A stretch of DNA of 64,000 nucleotides from Rhizocola hellebori (GCF_016862955.1 NZ_BONY01000014.1:113920-177919), one strand, 5' to 3'; positions 45,666-56,137 are shown, counted from the first letter of the stretch. The notes: a model not told the origin generated them from the sequence alone. Program-made: numbers and translations.

Positions 45666-46331
45666 GTGATTGTCGCAAGTCTCGTGCTCATCCTCGGCGC
45701 CGTCGTTCTGCTCGTGCTCGGCTTGATCAATGGGTCCAGCGGTTTGCTGGTCGGTTCGATCGGGACGAGTCTGCTGGCCGCGGTGGCCCTCGTCGTGGGG
45801 GTTCGCCAGGCCGGTGCCAGCCGTTCCGGGCTGGACCTCGAATCCGATGACGAGGACGAGCAATTCGACGACGCCGAGGTCGACCAATGGACCAGCAGGT
45901 CCGGTCAACGTTCTTCCTCCGTGTACGAGGACGAACCCGAGCTGCGGTCCATGGTGCCGCCAGCGCGGTCAGAGCGTGTTTGGGCTGAGTCGTCTTCTGA
46001 GCGGTCCGGAGTGGACACGCTGCAGGCGACCCAGTCGGTAGGGGTAAGCGTTCCCATGCAGTCCATGCATGAGGAGCTCGACGACGAGGATCCGCCGGAC
46101 GAGCCGGTGGCCCAGCGGGTGACCGCGTCCGATGCGGCTCGGGTGGCACGGATGTCGGCCGACGTGCTGGTGATCGACGGCCGGCCCCGGTACCACGTAG
46201 CGGGTTGTGTGCATCTGCTCGGAAGACCGTTCGAGCCGTTGCCGGTTTCGGAGGCCGTGGAGCTGGGTTTCAGCCCGTGCGGCCTGTGTGAACCAGATAG
46301 CGCTCTGTTGGCTGACGCTCGCAGGGTATGA
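45666..46331 (+). CDS. Membrane protein with C-terminal His/Cys metal-binding-like motif
   Basis: The 221-residue protein has two N-terminal membrane segments (about residues 2-20 and 25-45), a long acidic, Ser/Asp/Glu-rich cytoplasmic linker and a compact C-terminal domain containing YHVAGCVHL and, 24 residues on, CGLC. The His/Cys arrangement suggests a zinc site, reminiscent of the N-terminal metal-binding domain of Ada. I do not recognise a named function. GAGGGG supports GTG 45666. Its place after divIVA is conserved as far as I recall in related actinomycetes. Confidence 0.6.
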   Translation: MIVASLVLILGAVVLLVLGLINGSSGLLVGSIGTSLLAAVALVVGVRQAGASRSGLDLESDDEDEQFDDAEVDQWTSRSGQRSSSVYEDEPELRSMVPPARSERVWAESSSERSGVDTLQATQSVGVSVPMQSMHEELDDEDPPDEPVAQRVTASDAARVARMSADVLVIDGRPRYHVAGCVHLLGRPFEPLPVSEAVELGFSPCGLCEPDSALLADARRV

Positions 46332-46365
46332 ACTTCGATCTCCCGGTCGCCTGGCACAATAAGGA

Positions 46366-46674
46366 ATGCCTCGCCGCCCACCTGAGTTCGCGATCGTCCC
46401 GGTCAGGGTGAAACCGGGCGCGTCGCGGACACGGGTGGGCGGCTGTTATGACGGACCGAACGGGCCGGCGCTGATCGCCGCCGTGCAGTCGCCCGCGGTC
46501 GATGGCCGGGCCACCGAGTCGGCCCGGCGCGCGGTGGCGCAAGCGCTTGGAGTCCCGGCTTCCACCGTCCAGCTGCGAACTGGCGCAGCGGCCCGCGACA
46601 AACTCTTCACGGTGCTCGATCCACCCGCCGACCTCACCGACCGCATCAACGCTTTGCGGGACGGCACGTCGTGA
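46366..46674 (+). CDS. DUF167/YggU-family protein
   Basis: The 102-residue protein has the family features VRVKPGASRTRVGG near the N-terminus, a central ATESARRAVAQALGVP helix and the C-terminal ARDKLFTVL strand. It is a small mixed alpha/beta protein of unknown function. AAGGA lies just before the ATG. The stop shares GTGA with the antiporter start. Confidence 0.8.
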   Translation: MPRRPPEFAIVPVRVKPGASRTRVGGCYDGPNGPALIAAVQSPAVDGRATESARRAVAQALGVPASTVQLRTGAAARDKLFTVLDPPADLTDRINALRDGTS

Positions 46675-48176
46675 CGGCCTTCGGCGATCTCGTTTTGCTG
46701 ATCGCCGCAGCCGTCCTGCTTTTCTCCGTTGCCGCCGTGCGCTGGTCGACCCGTCTCGGGGTGCCAACGCTTCTGGTGTACCTGGCGATCGGCATCCTGC
46801 TGGGCGAGTCGTTCCTCGGCATCGAGTTCAGCGACGCCGAGCTGACTCGCAGGCTGGGCACGGTGGCGCTGGTTCTGATCATCGCCGAGGGTGGGCTCAC
46901 CGAGCGCTGGAGCCGGATGCGCCCGGTGCTCGGCACATCGATCATGCTGGCGACGGTCGGCGTTGTCGTGAGTGTCGGCGTGGTCGCGCTGTTCACTCAC
47001 TATCTGCTCGGCCAGGATTGGCGCACAGCGCTGCTGATGGGGGCGATCATCAGCTCGACCGATGCCGCCGCTGTCTTCTCGGTCTTCCGCCGCCTGCCGA
47101 TCCGGCCCCGGCTCAAGTCGGTTCTGGAGTCCGAGTCGGGTATGAACGATCCGACCGCGGTGCTGCTGGTGATCCTGTTGTCGAGCCCGCCCGAGGACGC
47201 GCACGGCCCCTGGTGGGTGGTGGTGCTCATGCTGATCTACGAGCTGGCGGCCGGTCTCGTGATCGGCCTGATCACCGGGGCGCTGGGCACCTGGCTGCTC
47301 AAACGCGCGGCGCTGCCCTCCGCGGGTCTCTATCCGCTGGCCGCGGTCGGGCTGATGCTCGTCGCCTACGCCGGCGGCGCCGTCCTGCACGCGTCTGGAT
47401 TCATGGCTGTATATGTAGCCGCGGTGTTGCTCGGAAATGCGCGCCTGCCGCACCGCCAGGCCATCCTGGGCTTCGCCGACGGTGTGGCCTGGCTCGCCCA
47501 GATCGGCCTGTTCGTCATGCTCGGGCTGCTGGTTTCGCCGGACGGCCTGCCCGGCGTGGTGGTGCCGGCGCTGGTGATCGGCTGTGTGCTGACCTTTGTG
47601 GCGCGCCCGTTGTCGGTCCTCGTCGCCGCGACCCCCTTCGGCTGGAGCTGGCGCGATCAGGCCTTCCTGTCGTGGGCCGGGTTGCGCGGCGCGGTGCCGA
47701 TCGTCTTCGCCACGATCCCGCTGGCCCAGTTCGTGCCCAATGCGACGTGGCTGTTCAACGTGGTCTTCGTGCTGGTGGTCATCTTCACGCTGGTGCAGGC
47801 CAGCACCCTGCCGGCGGCCGCGAAGATTTTGGGGGTCGCCGCCCCGTACGAGCCGACCGAGCTTCGGGTCGAAACGGCGCCGCTGGAACGGATGCGGGCG
47901 GATCTGCTCCAGCTCGATATCCCCGACGGTTCCCAGCTGGCCAACGTCTATCTCGATGAGCTGCGGCTGCCGGTGGGCGCCTCGGTGACCTTGGTGCTGC
48001 GCGACGGTTCGGGCTTCGTGCCGGAGCGCGACACCCGGCTGCAGACCAACGACAGCCTCCTGATCGTCGCGACCGATGAGGTCCGCGACGAGACCGAGCG
48101 AAGGTTGCGTGCCGTTAGCAGACGAGGCCGTCTTGCTCGGTGGTTCGGAGAAGAGGGTGCCGAGCTAAACGATTAG
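46671..48176 (+). CDS. CPA1-type K+(Na+)/H+ antiporter with TrkA-C domain
   Basis: The 501-residue protein has about twelve membrane spans with the transport-core motifs GAIISSTDAAAVFSVF (residues about 123-138) and ESESGMNDPTAVLL, and residues about 405-480 form a cytoplasmic TrkA-C/RCK-C domain (LPVGASVTLVLRDGSGFVPERDTRL). This layout matches the NhaP2/CvrA type that exchanges potassium for protons under control of a ligand at TrkA-C. It is translationally coupled to DUF167. Confidence 0.85.
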   Translation: MTAFGDLVLLIAAAVLLFSVAAVRWSTRLGVPTLLVYLAIGILLGESFLGIEFSDAELTRRLGTVALVLIIAEGGLTERWSRMRPVLGTSIMLATVGVVVSVGVVALFTHYLLGQDWRTALLMGAIISSTDAAAVFSVFRRLPIRPRLKSVLESESGMNDPTAVLLVILLSSPPEDAHGPWWVVVLMLIYELAAGLVIGLITGALGTWLLKRAALPSAGLYPLAAVGLMLVAYAGGAVLHASGFMAVYVAAVLLGNARLPHRQAILGFADGVAWLAQIGLFVMLGLLVSPDGLPGVVVPALVIGCVLTFVARPLSVLVAATPFGWSWRDQAFLSWAGLRGAVPIVFATIPLAQFVPNATWLFNVVFVLVVIFTLVQASTLPAAAKILGVAAPYEPTELRVETAPLERMRADLLQLDIPDGSQLANVYLDELRLPVGASVTLVLRDGSGFVPERDTRLQTNDSLLIVATDEVRDETERRLRAVSRRGRLARWFGEEGAELND

Positions 48177-48291
48177 GTGATATCTTCCTTTTTGCCTGAA
48201 TTAGCCGTGAAAAGGGCGGCAAATAGAGAGTCCAGGCGTGGCATGTTTGTGGAGCGTTCATACGTTCCGTATTCTTGCCAGCCTACTTACG

Positions 48292-48315
48292 TGTGCGCGG
48301 CGATAGCCGCGCACA
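48292..48315 (+). repeat. Perfect hairpin between antiporter and DksA-like genes
   Basis: TGTGCGCGGC and GCCGCGCACA form a 10-bp stem with a GATA loop, 23 nt before the DksA-like ATG. It may be a terminator for the antiporter message or a structured leader; no T-run follows. Confidence 0.5.
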
Positions 48316-48337
48316 GGTTTATAGATGTGGGGGAGCC

Positions 48338-48940
48338 ATGGCAGAGCGGACAGCTAGCAGCAGAGGCGCCACCAAGAGCGCGACCACAGGTGGGGCTGCA
48401 ACGTCGCGAGCCCACAAGTCCGTGACGGCCAAGACGGACGTCGACAACCCAGACAATTCCCCCGTTCAGGCAACGCCGAGGGCGGCTCGGTCCAGCAAAG
48501 CCGAGATCGCTGAGGGAGCGACGATGGTCAAACCTGCCGAATCGAAAGCCGCAAAGCCTGCGGCGAAGAAAGGCACGCGGAGCGCCGCGGAGACCGAGAA
48601 GATCCGGATTGCGCTCACGGCACGTCGAGACGAGCTGCAGGAAGAGTACGACCACACGCTTACTGAGCTTGCCGAGCTACAGCGAGACCGGCTCACCGAC
48701 TCGGCCGGCGACGATCAGGCCGATACCGGGACAAAGACCTTCGAACGCGAGCAGGAGATCACGCTTGCGAACGCGATCCTCGAACGCATCACCCAGGTGG
48801 AGCGTGCATTGGAGAGGCTCGATGAGGGAAGCTATGGCTGGTGCGAGCGGTGTGGAAACCCCATCCCGGTCGAGCGGCTGGCTGCGTTCCCCTCTGCCAC
48901 GCTGTGTGTTTCATGCAAGCAACTCGAGGAGCGGCGCTAG
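48338..48940 (+). CDS. TraR/DksA-type C4 zinc-finger protein
   Basis: The 200-residue protein has an Ala/Lys/Ser/Thr-rich basic N-terminus of about 90 residues, a coiled-coil (IALTARRDELQEEYDHTLTELAEL) and a C4 zinc finger with Cys169, Cys172, Cys190 and Cys193. DksA-type proteins enter the RNA polymerase secondary channel and alter initiation; whether this one does is inference. ATG 48338 follows a GGGGGAG site. The low-complexity tail resembles histone-H1-like tails and may bind DNA. It lies just upstream of lspA, a usual arrangement in actinomycetes. Confidence 0.8.
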   Translation: MAERTASSRGATKSATTGGAATSRAHKSVTAKTDVDNPDNSPVQATPRAARSSKAEIAEGATMVKPAESKAAKPAAKKGTRSAAETEKIRIALTARRDELQEEYDHTLTELAELQRDRLTDSAGDDQADTGTKTFEREQEITLANAILERITQVERALERLDEGSYGWCERCGNPIPVERLAAFPSATLCVSCKQLEERR

Positions 48941-48962
48941 CTCCAGGCCTGAAGGAAGCGTG

Positions 48963-49514
48963 ATGGTGCAGACCGAGGTGGAGCAGAAATCGCCAGCCGA
49001 TCGGGTTGTCCGGCCGACCGGCCGTGCCCTGATGGCCATGGCGATCGCCGTCGTGGGCGCGGTGGGCCTTGACCTGCTCACCAAGCAGCTCGCGACGCGC
49101 TTCCTCGACCCCGATGAACCGGTCAAGCTCCTCGGCGGCGCGGTCTACCTTTCCCTGACCCGCAACCCGGGCGCGGCCTTCAGCCTGTTCCGCGACTTCA
49201 CCTTCATCTTCCCGATGATCGCGATCGTGGTGATCATCTGGATCGGCTGGATGGCGCGCACGCTGCGTTCGGTGCCCTGGGGCATAGCGCTCGGGCTGGT
49301 CCTGGGCGGGGCGATGGGCAATCTCATCGATCGCATCTTCCGCGCCCCCGGCGTGTTCCACGGCCACGTGGTCGACTTCTTCAGCCTGTTCGACCCGCAC
49401 GGCCAGGTCTTCGCCATCTTCAACGTCGCCGACATGGCCCTGACCTTCGGTGTGATTCTGGCTGTCCTGCTTGAGCTGTTGGGCCGGCAACGAGATGGGA
49501 CCCGGTTGCGGTGA
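48963..49514 (+). CDS. lspA: Lipoprotein signal peptidase II
   Basis: The 183-residue protein has four membrane spans and the catalytic aspartates Asp123 in GNLIDR and Asp157 in FNVADM; the conserved [11 protein letters not shown] loop is also present. It removes signal peptides from prolipoproteins such as the PASTA lipoprotein earlier in the window. AAGGA at 48953-48957 supports ATG 48963. The stop overlaps rluD by 4 nt. Confidence 0.93.
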   Translation: MVQTEVEQKSPADRVVRPTGRALMAMAIAVVGAVGLDLLTKQLATRFLDPDEPVKLLGGAVYLSLTRNPGAAFSLFRDFTFIFPMIAIVVIIWIGWMARTLRSVPWGIALGLVLGGAMGNLIDRIFRAPGVFHGHVVDFFSLFDPHGQVFAIFNVADMALTFGVILAVLLELLGRQRDGTRLR

Positions 49515-50443
49515 CCGAACCCGACAGGCGCTCGCTGCCAGTCCCCGACGGCCTGGACGGCATGCGCCTGGACATGGCGGTTTCCCGCCTCTTCGGCCTT
49601 TCCCGTACGGCAGCTGCCACCCTGGTCGAGTCGGGCGACGCCATGCTCGACGGGGTCGTGAAAACCAAGGCGGACAAGGTGAGCGGGGGAAGCTGGCTGG
49701 AGGTCACGCTGCCCGCGCCGCCGTCGGCGCCGAAGGTGATCGCCGAGCCGGTGGAAGGGCTGCACGTCATCTACAGCGATGACGACATCGTGGTGGTGGA
49801 CAAGCCGGTCGGGGTGGCGGCTCATCCGAGCCCGGGCTGGACAGGGCCGACCGTCATCGGCGGGCTGGCCGCGATGGGGCACACCATCGCCACGAGCGGG
49901 GCCGCCGAACGGCAGGGTGTGGTGCACCGCCTCGATGTCGGGACGACGGGGCTGATGGTCGTGGCCAAGAGCGAGTACGCCTACAGCGTGCTCAAGCGCG
50001 CATTCAAGGCGCGCGAGGTCGACAAGCGGTACCACGCGATAGTGCAGGGACAGCTGGATCCCTTGCGCGGCACCATAGATGCGCCCATCGACCGCCATCC
50101 GACGCACGACTACAAGTTCGCGGTGATGTCGGGCGGCAAGCCGAGCGTCACGCACTACGACACGCTGGAAGCCTTTCCCTCGGCCAGTTTGGTCGACGTT
50201 CATCTGGAAACCGGCCGCACCCACCAGATCCGGGTGCACTTCGCCGCGTTGCGCCATCCCTGCGTCGGCGACCTCACCTATGGCGCCGACCCCACTCTGG
50301 CCGCCCGGCTTGGCTTGAGCCGGCAATGGTTGCACGCCCGTGCGCTTTCCTTCGTGCATCCGGCTACCGAGCAGGAAGTGACCTTCGTCAGCGAGTACCC
50401 GGAGGATCTGACCCACGCGATAGAGGTGTTGCGGCAAACATGA
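49511..50443 (+). CDS. rluD: RluA/RluD-family 23S rRNA pseudouridine synthase
   Basis: The 310-residue protein has an N-terminal S4-like RNA-binding domain (about residues 15-75) and the catalytic motif [11 protein letters not shown] with Asp142, followed by the [11 protein letters not shown] signature. It converts uridines to pseudouridine in large-subunit rRNA. It is translationally coupled to lspA in front and to the next gene behind (ATGA). Confidence 0.88.
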   Translation: MTEPDRRSLPVPDGLDGMRLDMAVSRLFGLSRTAAATLVESGDAMLDGVVKTKADKVSGGSWLEVTLPAPPSAPKVIAEPVEGLHVIYSDDDIVVVDKPVGVAAHPSPGWTGPTVIGGLAAMGHTIATSGAAERQGVVHRLDVGTTGLMVVAKSEYAYSVLKRAFKAREVDKRYHAIVQGQLDPLRGTIDAPIDRHPTHDYKFAVMSGGKPSVTHYDTLEAFPSASLVDVHLETGRTHQIRVHFAALRHPCVGDLTYGADPTLAARLGLSRQWLHARALSFVHPATEQEVTFVSEYPEDLTHAIEVLRQT

Positions 50444-51384
50444 AGTGGCACGGGCACGGGTTGCTGCGTCACATTGATGAGGTCGTCGTCCCGAGGCTGG
50501 CGCGTGGCTTCGCGCAGATGCGCGGCCGCGGACGGCTGCGGGTTCGGCTGCTGACCGCGCTCGGCCTGACCGCCACCGTCGCCACCCTGGTCACGGTCGC
50601 TTTCGCGACCCACCGCCGGGCGCCGGGCCACGGCTCGACCCCGGCCGGCCCGACTGTCCACGTTGGAGTCGGCCAGAACCAGTCGATCCCGGGCTATGTC
50701 AGCACCAGCAACAGCGAGCTTGCCGCGCTGTCAGAACAGGGCCCGGCTGAGGTCTACGCGCTGGTGAGCCTGCGCGCCTATCTGGCGCCGGACAGGCTCA
50801 CGCCGGTGCTCGGCGGGGTGGCCGTGGCCGAGGTCTATGCGCGGGTGCCGCTGCCGCAAACCCAGATCGTGCGGATCCCGGCCTACCGCATTCCCGACGA
50901 TGTCGTGGCGGGCATGCGCCAGGTGGCCGTGCGCAAGGATGCTGACGCGGATGAGTTTCTGCGGCTCGCCGCGAAGCTGAGCGAGGTCAACGCGGCCGAG
51001 GATCAGTTGCGCACAAGCTATCTCGATGGCGCGACCCGCGCTTCGGCCGAAGCGGCCGCCTACCGTGATGGGTGCACCTGCGTCTACGCCGCGGTGGTTC
51101 GGGCCAGCGCGGCGGCACTCGAGCAGATCGCGGCCCGCCCCGAGGTGCGCGCCGTCGATCCGGCGCCCGAGGTGCTGCGCCTCGACCAAGCCGTCTTCCT
51201 TGCCCCGCTGCCCGAGCAGCCGAGCACGGTGGAGCCGTCGCCGTCAGCTGTCGCGAGTCCGACACCTTCCCCGGTTTCGCCTTCACCCGAGCCCTCGCCG
51301 GAACCTTCGCCCGAACCCTCGGTTAGCCCCTCGGCGGTAACGCCTGCCCCAACGCCGTCGCGCAGCATCGAATCGCTTCGTTGA
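50440..51384 (+). CDS. Membrane-anchored extracytoplasmic protein with Pro/Ser/Glu tail
   Basis: The 314-residue protein has a basic N-terminus, one membrane span (about residues 42-60, [19 protein letters not shown]), a helical extracytoplasmic domain and a C-terminal tail of PSPEP-type repeats from about residue 265. A CTC motif lies at about residue 212. I recognise no family. The ATG overlaps the rluD stop by 4 nt. The tail suggests a flexible stalk reaching into the cell wall. Confidence 0.55.
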   Translation: MKWHGHGLLRHIDEVVVPRLARGFAQMRGRGRLRVRLLTALGLTATVATLVTVAFATHRRAPGHGSTPAGPTVHVGVGQNQSIPGYVSTSNSELAALSEQGPAEVYALVSLRAYLAPDRLTPVLGGVAVAEVYARVPLPQTQIVRIPAYRIPDDVVAGMRQVAVRKDADADEFLRLAAKLSEVNAAEDQLRTSYLDGATRASAEAAAYRDGCTCVYAAVVRASAAALEQIAARPEVRAVDPAPEVLRLDQAVFLAPLPEQPSTVEPSPSAVASPTPSPVSPSPEPSPEPSPEPSVSPSAVTPAPTPSRSIESLR

Positions 51385-51460
51385 GCTGAGAAACGGGGGT
51401 TTGCGTGAGCGCGCGTTACACATAGGGTGGGGCCTCAGTAACTGATTTGGAGGCACAGGG

Positions 51461-52411
51461 GTGGAACGTGGCTGGCAAGAAGAGCCGACGCCACGTTGGC
51501 GGGTTTTGCTGGACAAGGCGAAAGCTGGCCCCATCGTGCCCGGCCAGATCCCTGGCCAGATTCCCGGACACCTCGAATGGCGCGCAGCTCAGCCCACTCC
51601 ACCGGTCAACGAGGTCGAGCGCGAGCTGGCCATCCTGCGCCGTCCGCTGAACGCGCCGAAGATTCTCGCCTTCGCCAATCCCAAAGGCGGCGTTCACAAG
51701 ACGACCGCGACGGTTCTCGCCGCCGCAACCATCGGCGGCGCCCGGGGCCGCGGTGTGCTCGCCTGGGACGACAACGAGCTACGCGGCACCCTCGGCCTGC
51801 GCGCCGGCAGCGCCCGTCACGCGCGCACCATCCGCCACCTGCTCAAAGACCTCATCGAGATCGAGTCGATCGGCATGCCACAGCTCGCTGAGCGGGTCGA
51901 CGACTACCTGCGGCACGCCTCGGACGGCACCTATGACGTGCTGGCCGGCGAGGAGAACCCGCGTTTCGCCCAGCGCCTCGACCAGCACACCGTGCGCCGG
52001 ATCCTCGATCTGCTCTGCCGCACCCACGATGTGGTCTGCGTGGACACCGGTAACAACGTCGAAAGCCCGAACTGGCAAACGGTTCTGCGGGCCTGCGACC
52101 AGCTCGTGATCACCACCGTGCCGCGCGAGGACGCCGCCTTCACCGCGGACTGGATGATCGACCTGTTGCACGAGATTGGCCTGGGTCAGCTGGCCGAAAA
52201 TGCTGTGACCTTGCTCTCCTGCGCCACCCCGGGTCAGCCGGCGATGCTCGAGGATCTCCGCAAGCATTTCGCCACCCGCACTCGGGCCGTGGTGACGGTT
52301 CCCTTCGACCCGTCGCTGGAAACGGGATCATCGATTGAGTTCGGCGCTCTGCAGCCCGTCACCAAAAGGGCCTGGCTCACCGCTGCCGCCACGATGATGG
52401 CGTACGTCTAG
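51461..52411 (+). CDS. ParA/MinD-family ATPase
   Basis: The 316-residue protein has the deviant Walker A motif NPKGGVHKTTA with Lys75 and Lys80, preceded by about 65 residues of Pro-rich leader. The Walker A' region VVCVDTGNN (Asp near 190) and the TTVPREDAAF strand follow. Proteins of this type position plasmids, chromosomes or secretion systems. No ParB or parS-like site is seen beside it, so its partner is unknown. GTG 51461 follows GGAGG at about 7 nt. Confidence 0.7.
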   Translation: MERGWQEEPTPRWRVLLDKAKAGPIVPGQIPGQIPGHLEWRAAQPTPPVNEVERELAILRRPLNAPKILAFANPKGGVHKTTATVLAAATIGGARGRGVLAWDDNELRGTLGLRAGSARHARTIRHLLKDLIEIESIGMPQLAERVDDYLRHASDGTYDVLAGEENPRFAQRLDQHTVRRILDLLCRTHDVVCVDTGNNVESPNWQTVLRACDQLVITTVPREDAAFTADWMIDLLHEIGLGQLAENAVTLLSCATPGQPAMLEDLRKHFATRTRAVVTVPFDPSLETGSSIEFGALQPVTKRAWLTAAATMMAYV

Positions 52412-52527
52412 CCGCTGCGGCGTGACCGCGATTGGCGCGGGTCGGATGGCCTCGCTGTCGGTGGTAAGTGACAAGATGGGGACCGCGTGAGCAGTGTGTC
52501 CAGAGCGCCGAATAGGGGAGAAAAAGC

Positions 52528-55500
52528 ATGTCTGACCAGTTCGTGCATCTTCACGTCCACTCCGAGTTCTCGATCTTGGATGGGGCGGCACGAATCAAGG
52601 ACATGATGGAAGAGGTCAACCGTCTCGGCATGCCGGCTGTGGCGATCACCGACCATGGCAACATGCACGGGGTCTTCGAGTTCTACAAGGCGGCCACCAA
52701 GGCTGGGGTGACTCCGGTTCTCGGCATCGAGGCGTATCTGGCGCCGTCGGACCGCTTCCACAAGAAGCCCGTTCGCTGGGGCGACACCGGGCAGAAGAGC
52801 GACGACGTTTCGGGCGCTGGAAAGTACACGCACGCGACGCTGTGGGCGCGCGACAACGAGGGTCTGCACAACCTGTTCCGCCTCACCTCCCGAGCTTCCC
52901 TCGAGGGGCAATATGGCAAGCCCCGCATGGACGCCGACCTCATTTCGCAATATGCGTCAGGCATCATCGCGACCACGGGTTGCCCGTCCGGCGAGGTGCA
53001 GACGCGCCTGCGACTGGGCCAGTTCGACGAGGCGCTCAAAGCCGCCGCCAGGTACCAGGAAATCTTCGGGAAAGACAATTACTTCCTGGAAATCATGGAC
53101 CACGGCATCGAAATCGAGCGTCGTGTCCGAAGTGGACTGGTGGACATTGCGCGGCGTCTGGAAATTCCGCCGGTCGTCACCAATGACAGCCATTTCACCA
53201 GGCCCGATCAGCGTGAATCCCACGACGCGTTGCTGTGTGTCCAGACCCAGGCCCTAATCACCGACAAGGATCGCTTCAGATTCGACGGCGAAGGCTACTA
53301 TCTGCGCTCTGCCGACGAGATGTACAAGCAGGACTCGTCTGATCTGTGGCTGGAAGGCTGCCGCAACACCCTCGTGATCGCGGAGCGGGTCGACACCAGC
53401 GGCATGTTCAAAGAGCACGACCTCATGCCCAACTTCCCTGTGCCGCAAGGGGAAACCGAAGCATCCTGGTTTACCAAGGAAGTATGGCTCGGCATGGATC
53501 GCCGCTATCCGCGCGGCATCCCCGACGATCGCCGCGCGCAGGCGGAGTACGAAATTGGGATCATCATCCAAATGGGGTTCCCGGCCTACTTCCTCGTGGT
53601 CGCCGACTTCATCGGATGGGCAAAGAACAACGGCATTCCGGTGGGGCCCGGCCGTGGTTCGGCAGCGGGCTCGATCGTGGCTTATGCGCTCGGCATCACC
53701 GACCTCGACCCGATCACCCATGGGCTTATCTTCGAGCGATTCCTCAATCCGGAACGTGTCGCCAAGCCCGATATCGATATCGACTTCGACGAGCGTGGGC
53801 GTGCCGACGTCATTCGATATGTCACCGAGAAATACGGCAGCGATCGGGTAGCCCAGATCGCCACGTTCGGAACCATCAAGGCGAAGGCCGCCGTCAAGGA
53901 CGCCGCGCGGGTGCTCGGTCACCCCTTCGCCGTCGGCGACAGGATTACCAAGGCCTTCCCGCCGGCCGTGATGGGCAAGGACATTCCGCTGTCGGCCATC
54001 ATGGACGACAAGCATCCGCGTTACAACGAAGCATCAGAGCTGCGCACGCTGGTGCAGACCGATCCCATGGTGGCCAACGTCATTGAGGTGGCCAAGGGCC
54101 TGGAAGGGCTGGTGCGCCAGACCGGCGTTCACGCCGCGGGCGTCATCATGTCGTCCGAGCCGCTGATTGATCATGTTCCGATCATGATGCGGGAACAGGA
54201 CCAGGCGGTCATCACCCAATTCGATTACCCCACCTGTGAATCCATCGGCCTGATCAAGATGGACTTCCTCGGGCTGCGCAACCTGACCATCATCGACGAT
54301 GCCTTGCGAAACCTTCAGGCGTCAGCGGAAGCGGCTCCGGACAGGTACCCGGTGACGACGTGGGCCGACCTGCTGGCGCTGCCGCTCGACGATCCACCGA
54401 CCTACGAGCTGCTGGCGCGGGGCGAGACGCTCGGCGTGTTCCAGCTCGATGGTGGCCCGCTGCGTGACCTGCTGCGGCTGATGAAGCCGGACAATTTCGA
54501 GGACGTGTCTGCGGCCCTGGCGCTCTACCGGCCCGGCCCGATGGGCGCCGGCTCACACACCAATTACGCGCTGCGCAAGAACAAGCTTCAGGACATCACG
54601 CCGATTCATCCGGAGCTGGCCGAGCCGCTCGAGGAGATTCTTGGCCCCACCTATGGCCTGATCGTCTATCAGGAACAGGTTCAGCGTGCCGCCGTGAAGC
54701 TGGCCGGCTACTCGCTGGGCCAGGCCGACAACCTGCGCAAGGCCATGGGTAAAAAGGTCCGCGCGGTGCTGGACAAGGAATTCGTTGTCTTCGAGAAAGG
54801 CATGCTCGAAAACAACTATTCGCCGGAAGCGATCAAAACGCTGTGGGACATCCTCGTCCCGTTCGCGGACTATGCGTTCAACAAGGCACATACGGCCGCC
54901 TACGGTCTGATCGCCTATTGGACGGCGTACCTGAAGGCGAACCATCCCGCCGAGTACATGTCCGGCTTGCTGACAAGCGTCGGCGACGACAAGGACAAGA
55001 TGGCCGTCTATCTGAGCGAGTGCCGGAGGATGGGTCTCAAGGTGCGGCCGCCGGACGTCAACTCGTCTCGTCTGCACTTCGCGCCGGACGGCGAGGGAAG
55101 CATCCGGTTCGGCCTGGGCGCGGTTCGCAATGTCGGGGCGGGCGCGGTGGACAGCATTGTCCGTATGCGAAAAGAGAAGGGCGCATATGTTTCCTTCTCC
55201 GATTTCATGGACAAGGTGGAATTGGTCGTCTGTAACAAGCGAACGATCGAGTCGATGATTAAGGCCGGGGCGTTCGATTCCCTGGGGCATCCCCGAATGG
55301 GTCTGCTATCGATACATTCCGATATCATCGACAATTCTGTTGACACCAAACGCAATGAAGCGGCCGGCCAGTTCGATCTGTTCGCGGCGGCCATGCCGAC
55401 CGAGTCGCGCAAGAGCCTGGAAACACCCATTCCCGAAGGTGAATGGGACCGCAAGACGCTGCTGACTTTCGAGAAGGAAATGCTCGGCCTTTATGTGTCG

Positions 55501-56079
55501 TCGCATCCACTCGCGGGAACGGAAAGGGTTCTGGCCAGCAACTCCGAACATTCCATCGCGCAGGCCGTCGATTCCGACACGCCTGACGGATTCGCGGTGG
55601 TGGTGGCCGGGATGCTGGCCAACGTGTCCAGGAGGCTCACCAAGCAAGGAAAGCCCTGGGCGTCGGCAACCATTGAAGACCTGTCGTCCAGCGCGGAGCT
55701 GCTGTTCTTCCCGAAGACCTTCGAAGTGTTCGGCGAGCACCTGGCCGACGACCTGGTGGTCGCCGTCAAAGGCAAAGTCAACAAGCGGGATTCGGGTTCG
55801 GCCTCGATCATGGTTCAGGACATGCGGATCCTGCCGATCACCGAGGCTGACCTGGAAAAATATCCGCCCATAGTGCTCGATCTGGTGCCCCAGCTGGTGG
55901 TGTTGCCCGAGAACGTGCAACACCTGTCGACGCTGGTGCGCGAGCATCCCGGAAAGCACGAGCTGCGCCTCACCCTGGGCAGTGACCGGGTCTACGTGAT
56001 TCGAGACATGCAGATCAACCCGAGCATTCCGTTCCTCAGCGAGGTCAAGGCCATGGCCATGGTCAAGGCGGTCCGATGA
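52528..56079 (+). CDS. dnaE: DNA polymerase III alpha subunit
   Basis: The 1183-residue replicative polymerase begins with a PHP domain (HLHVHSEFS, residues 7-15) and has the acidic catalytic cluster PDIDIDFDERGR (Asp415-Asp421) and the third Asp579 in MDFLGL. The helix-hairpin-helix, OB-fold and tau-binding regions follow. GGGGAG before the ATG supports the start. It is DnaE1-like in length. Confidence 0.94.
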   Translation: MSDQFVHLHVHSEFSILDGAARIKDMMEEVNRLGMPAVAITDHGNMHGVFEFYKAATKAGVTPVLGIEAYLAPSDRFHKKPVRWGDTGQKSDDVSGAGKYTHATLWARDNEGLHNLFRLTSRASLEGQYGKPRMDADLISQYASGIIATTGCPSGEVQTRLRLGQFDEALKAAARYQEIFGKDNYFLEIMDHGIEIERRVRSGLVDIARRLEIPPVVTNDSHFTRPDQRESHDALLCVQTQALITDKDRFRFDGEGYYLRSADEMYKQDSSDLWLEGCRNTLVIAERVDTSGMFKEHDLMPNFPVPQGETEASWFTKEVWLGMDRRYPRGIPDDRRAQAEYEIGIIIQMGFPAYFLVVADFIGWAKNNGIPVGPGRGSAAGSIVAYALGITDLDPITHGLIFERFLNPERVAKPDIDIDFDERGRADVIRYVTEKYGSDRVAQIATFGTIKAKAAVKDAARVLGHPFAVGDRITKAFPPAVMGKDIPLSAIMDDKHPRYNEASELRTLVQTDPMVANVIEVAKGLEGLVRQTGVHAAGVIMSSEPLIDHVPIMMREQDQAVITQFDYPTCESIGLIKMDFLGLRNLTIIDDALRNLQASAEAAPDRYPVTTWADLLALPLDDPPTYELLARGETLGVFQLDGGPLRDLLRLMKPDNFEDVSAALALYRPGPMGAGSHTNYALRKNKLQDITPIHPELAEPLEEILGPTYGLIVYQEQVQRAAVKLAGYSLGQADNLRKAMGKKVRAVLDKEFVVFEKGMLENNYSPEAIKTLWDILVPFADYAFNKAHTAAYGLIAYWTAYLKANHPAEYMSGLLTSVGDDKDKMAVYLSECRRMGLKVRPPDVNSSRLHFAPDGEGSIRFGLGAVRNVGAGAVDSIVRMRKEKGAYVSFSDFMDKVELVVCNKRTIESMIKAGAFDSLGHPRMGLLSIHSDIIDNSVDTKRNEAAGQFDLFAAAMPTESRKSLETPIPEGEWDRKTLLTFEKEMLGLYVSSHPLAGTERVLASNSEHSIAQAVDSDTPDGFAVVVAGMLANVSRRLTKQGKPWASATIEDLSSSAELLFFPKTFEVFGEHLADDLVVAVKGKVNKRDSGSASIMVQDMRILPITEADLEKYPPIVLDLVPQLVVLPENVQHLSTLVREHPGKHELRLTLGSDRVYVIRDMQINPSIPFLSEVKAMAMVKAVR

Positions 56080-56137
56080 CCCCTCCCCGGATCGAGCCGA
56101 CACGGTAGGTCCCGCGGGGGGATGAGAGGATCTGTCG

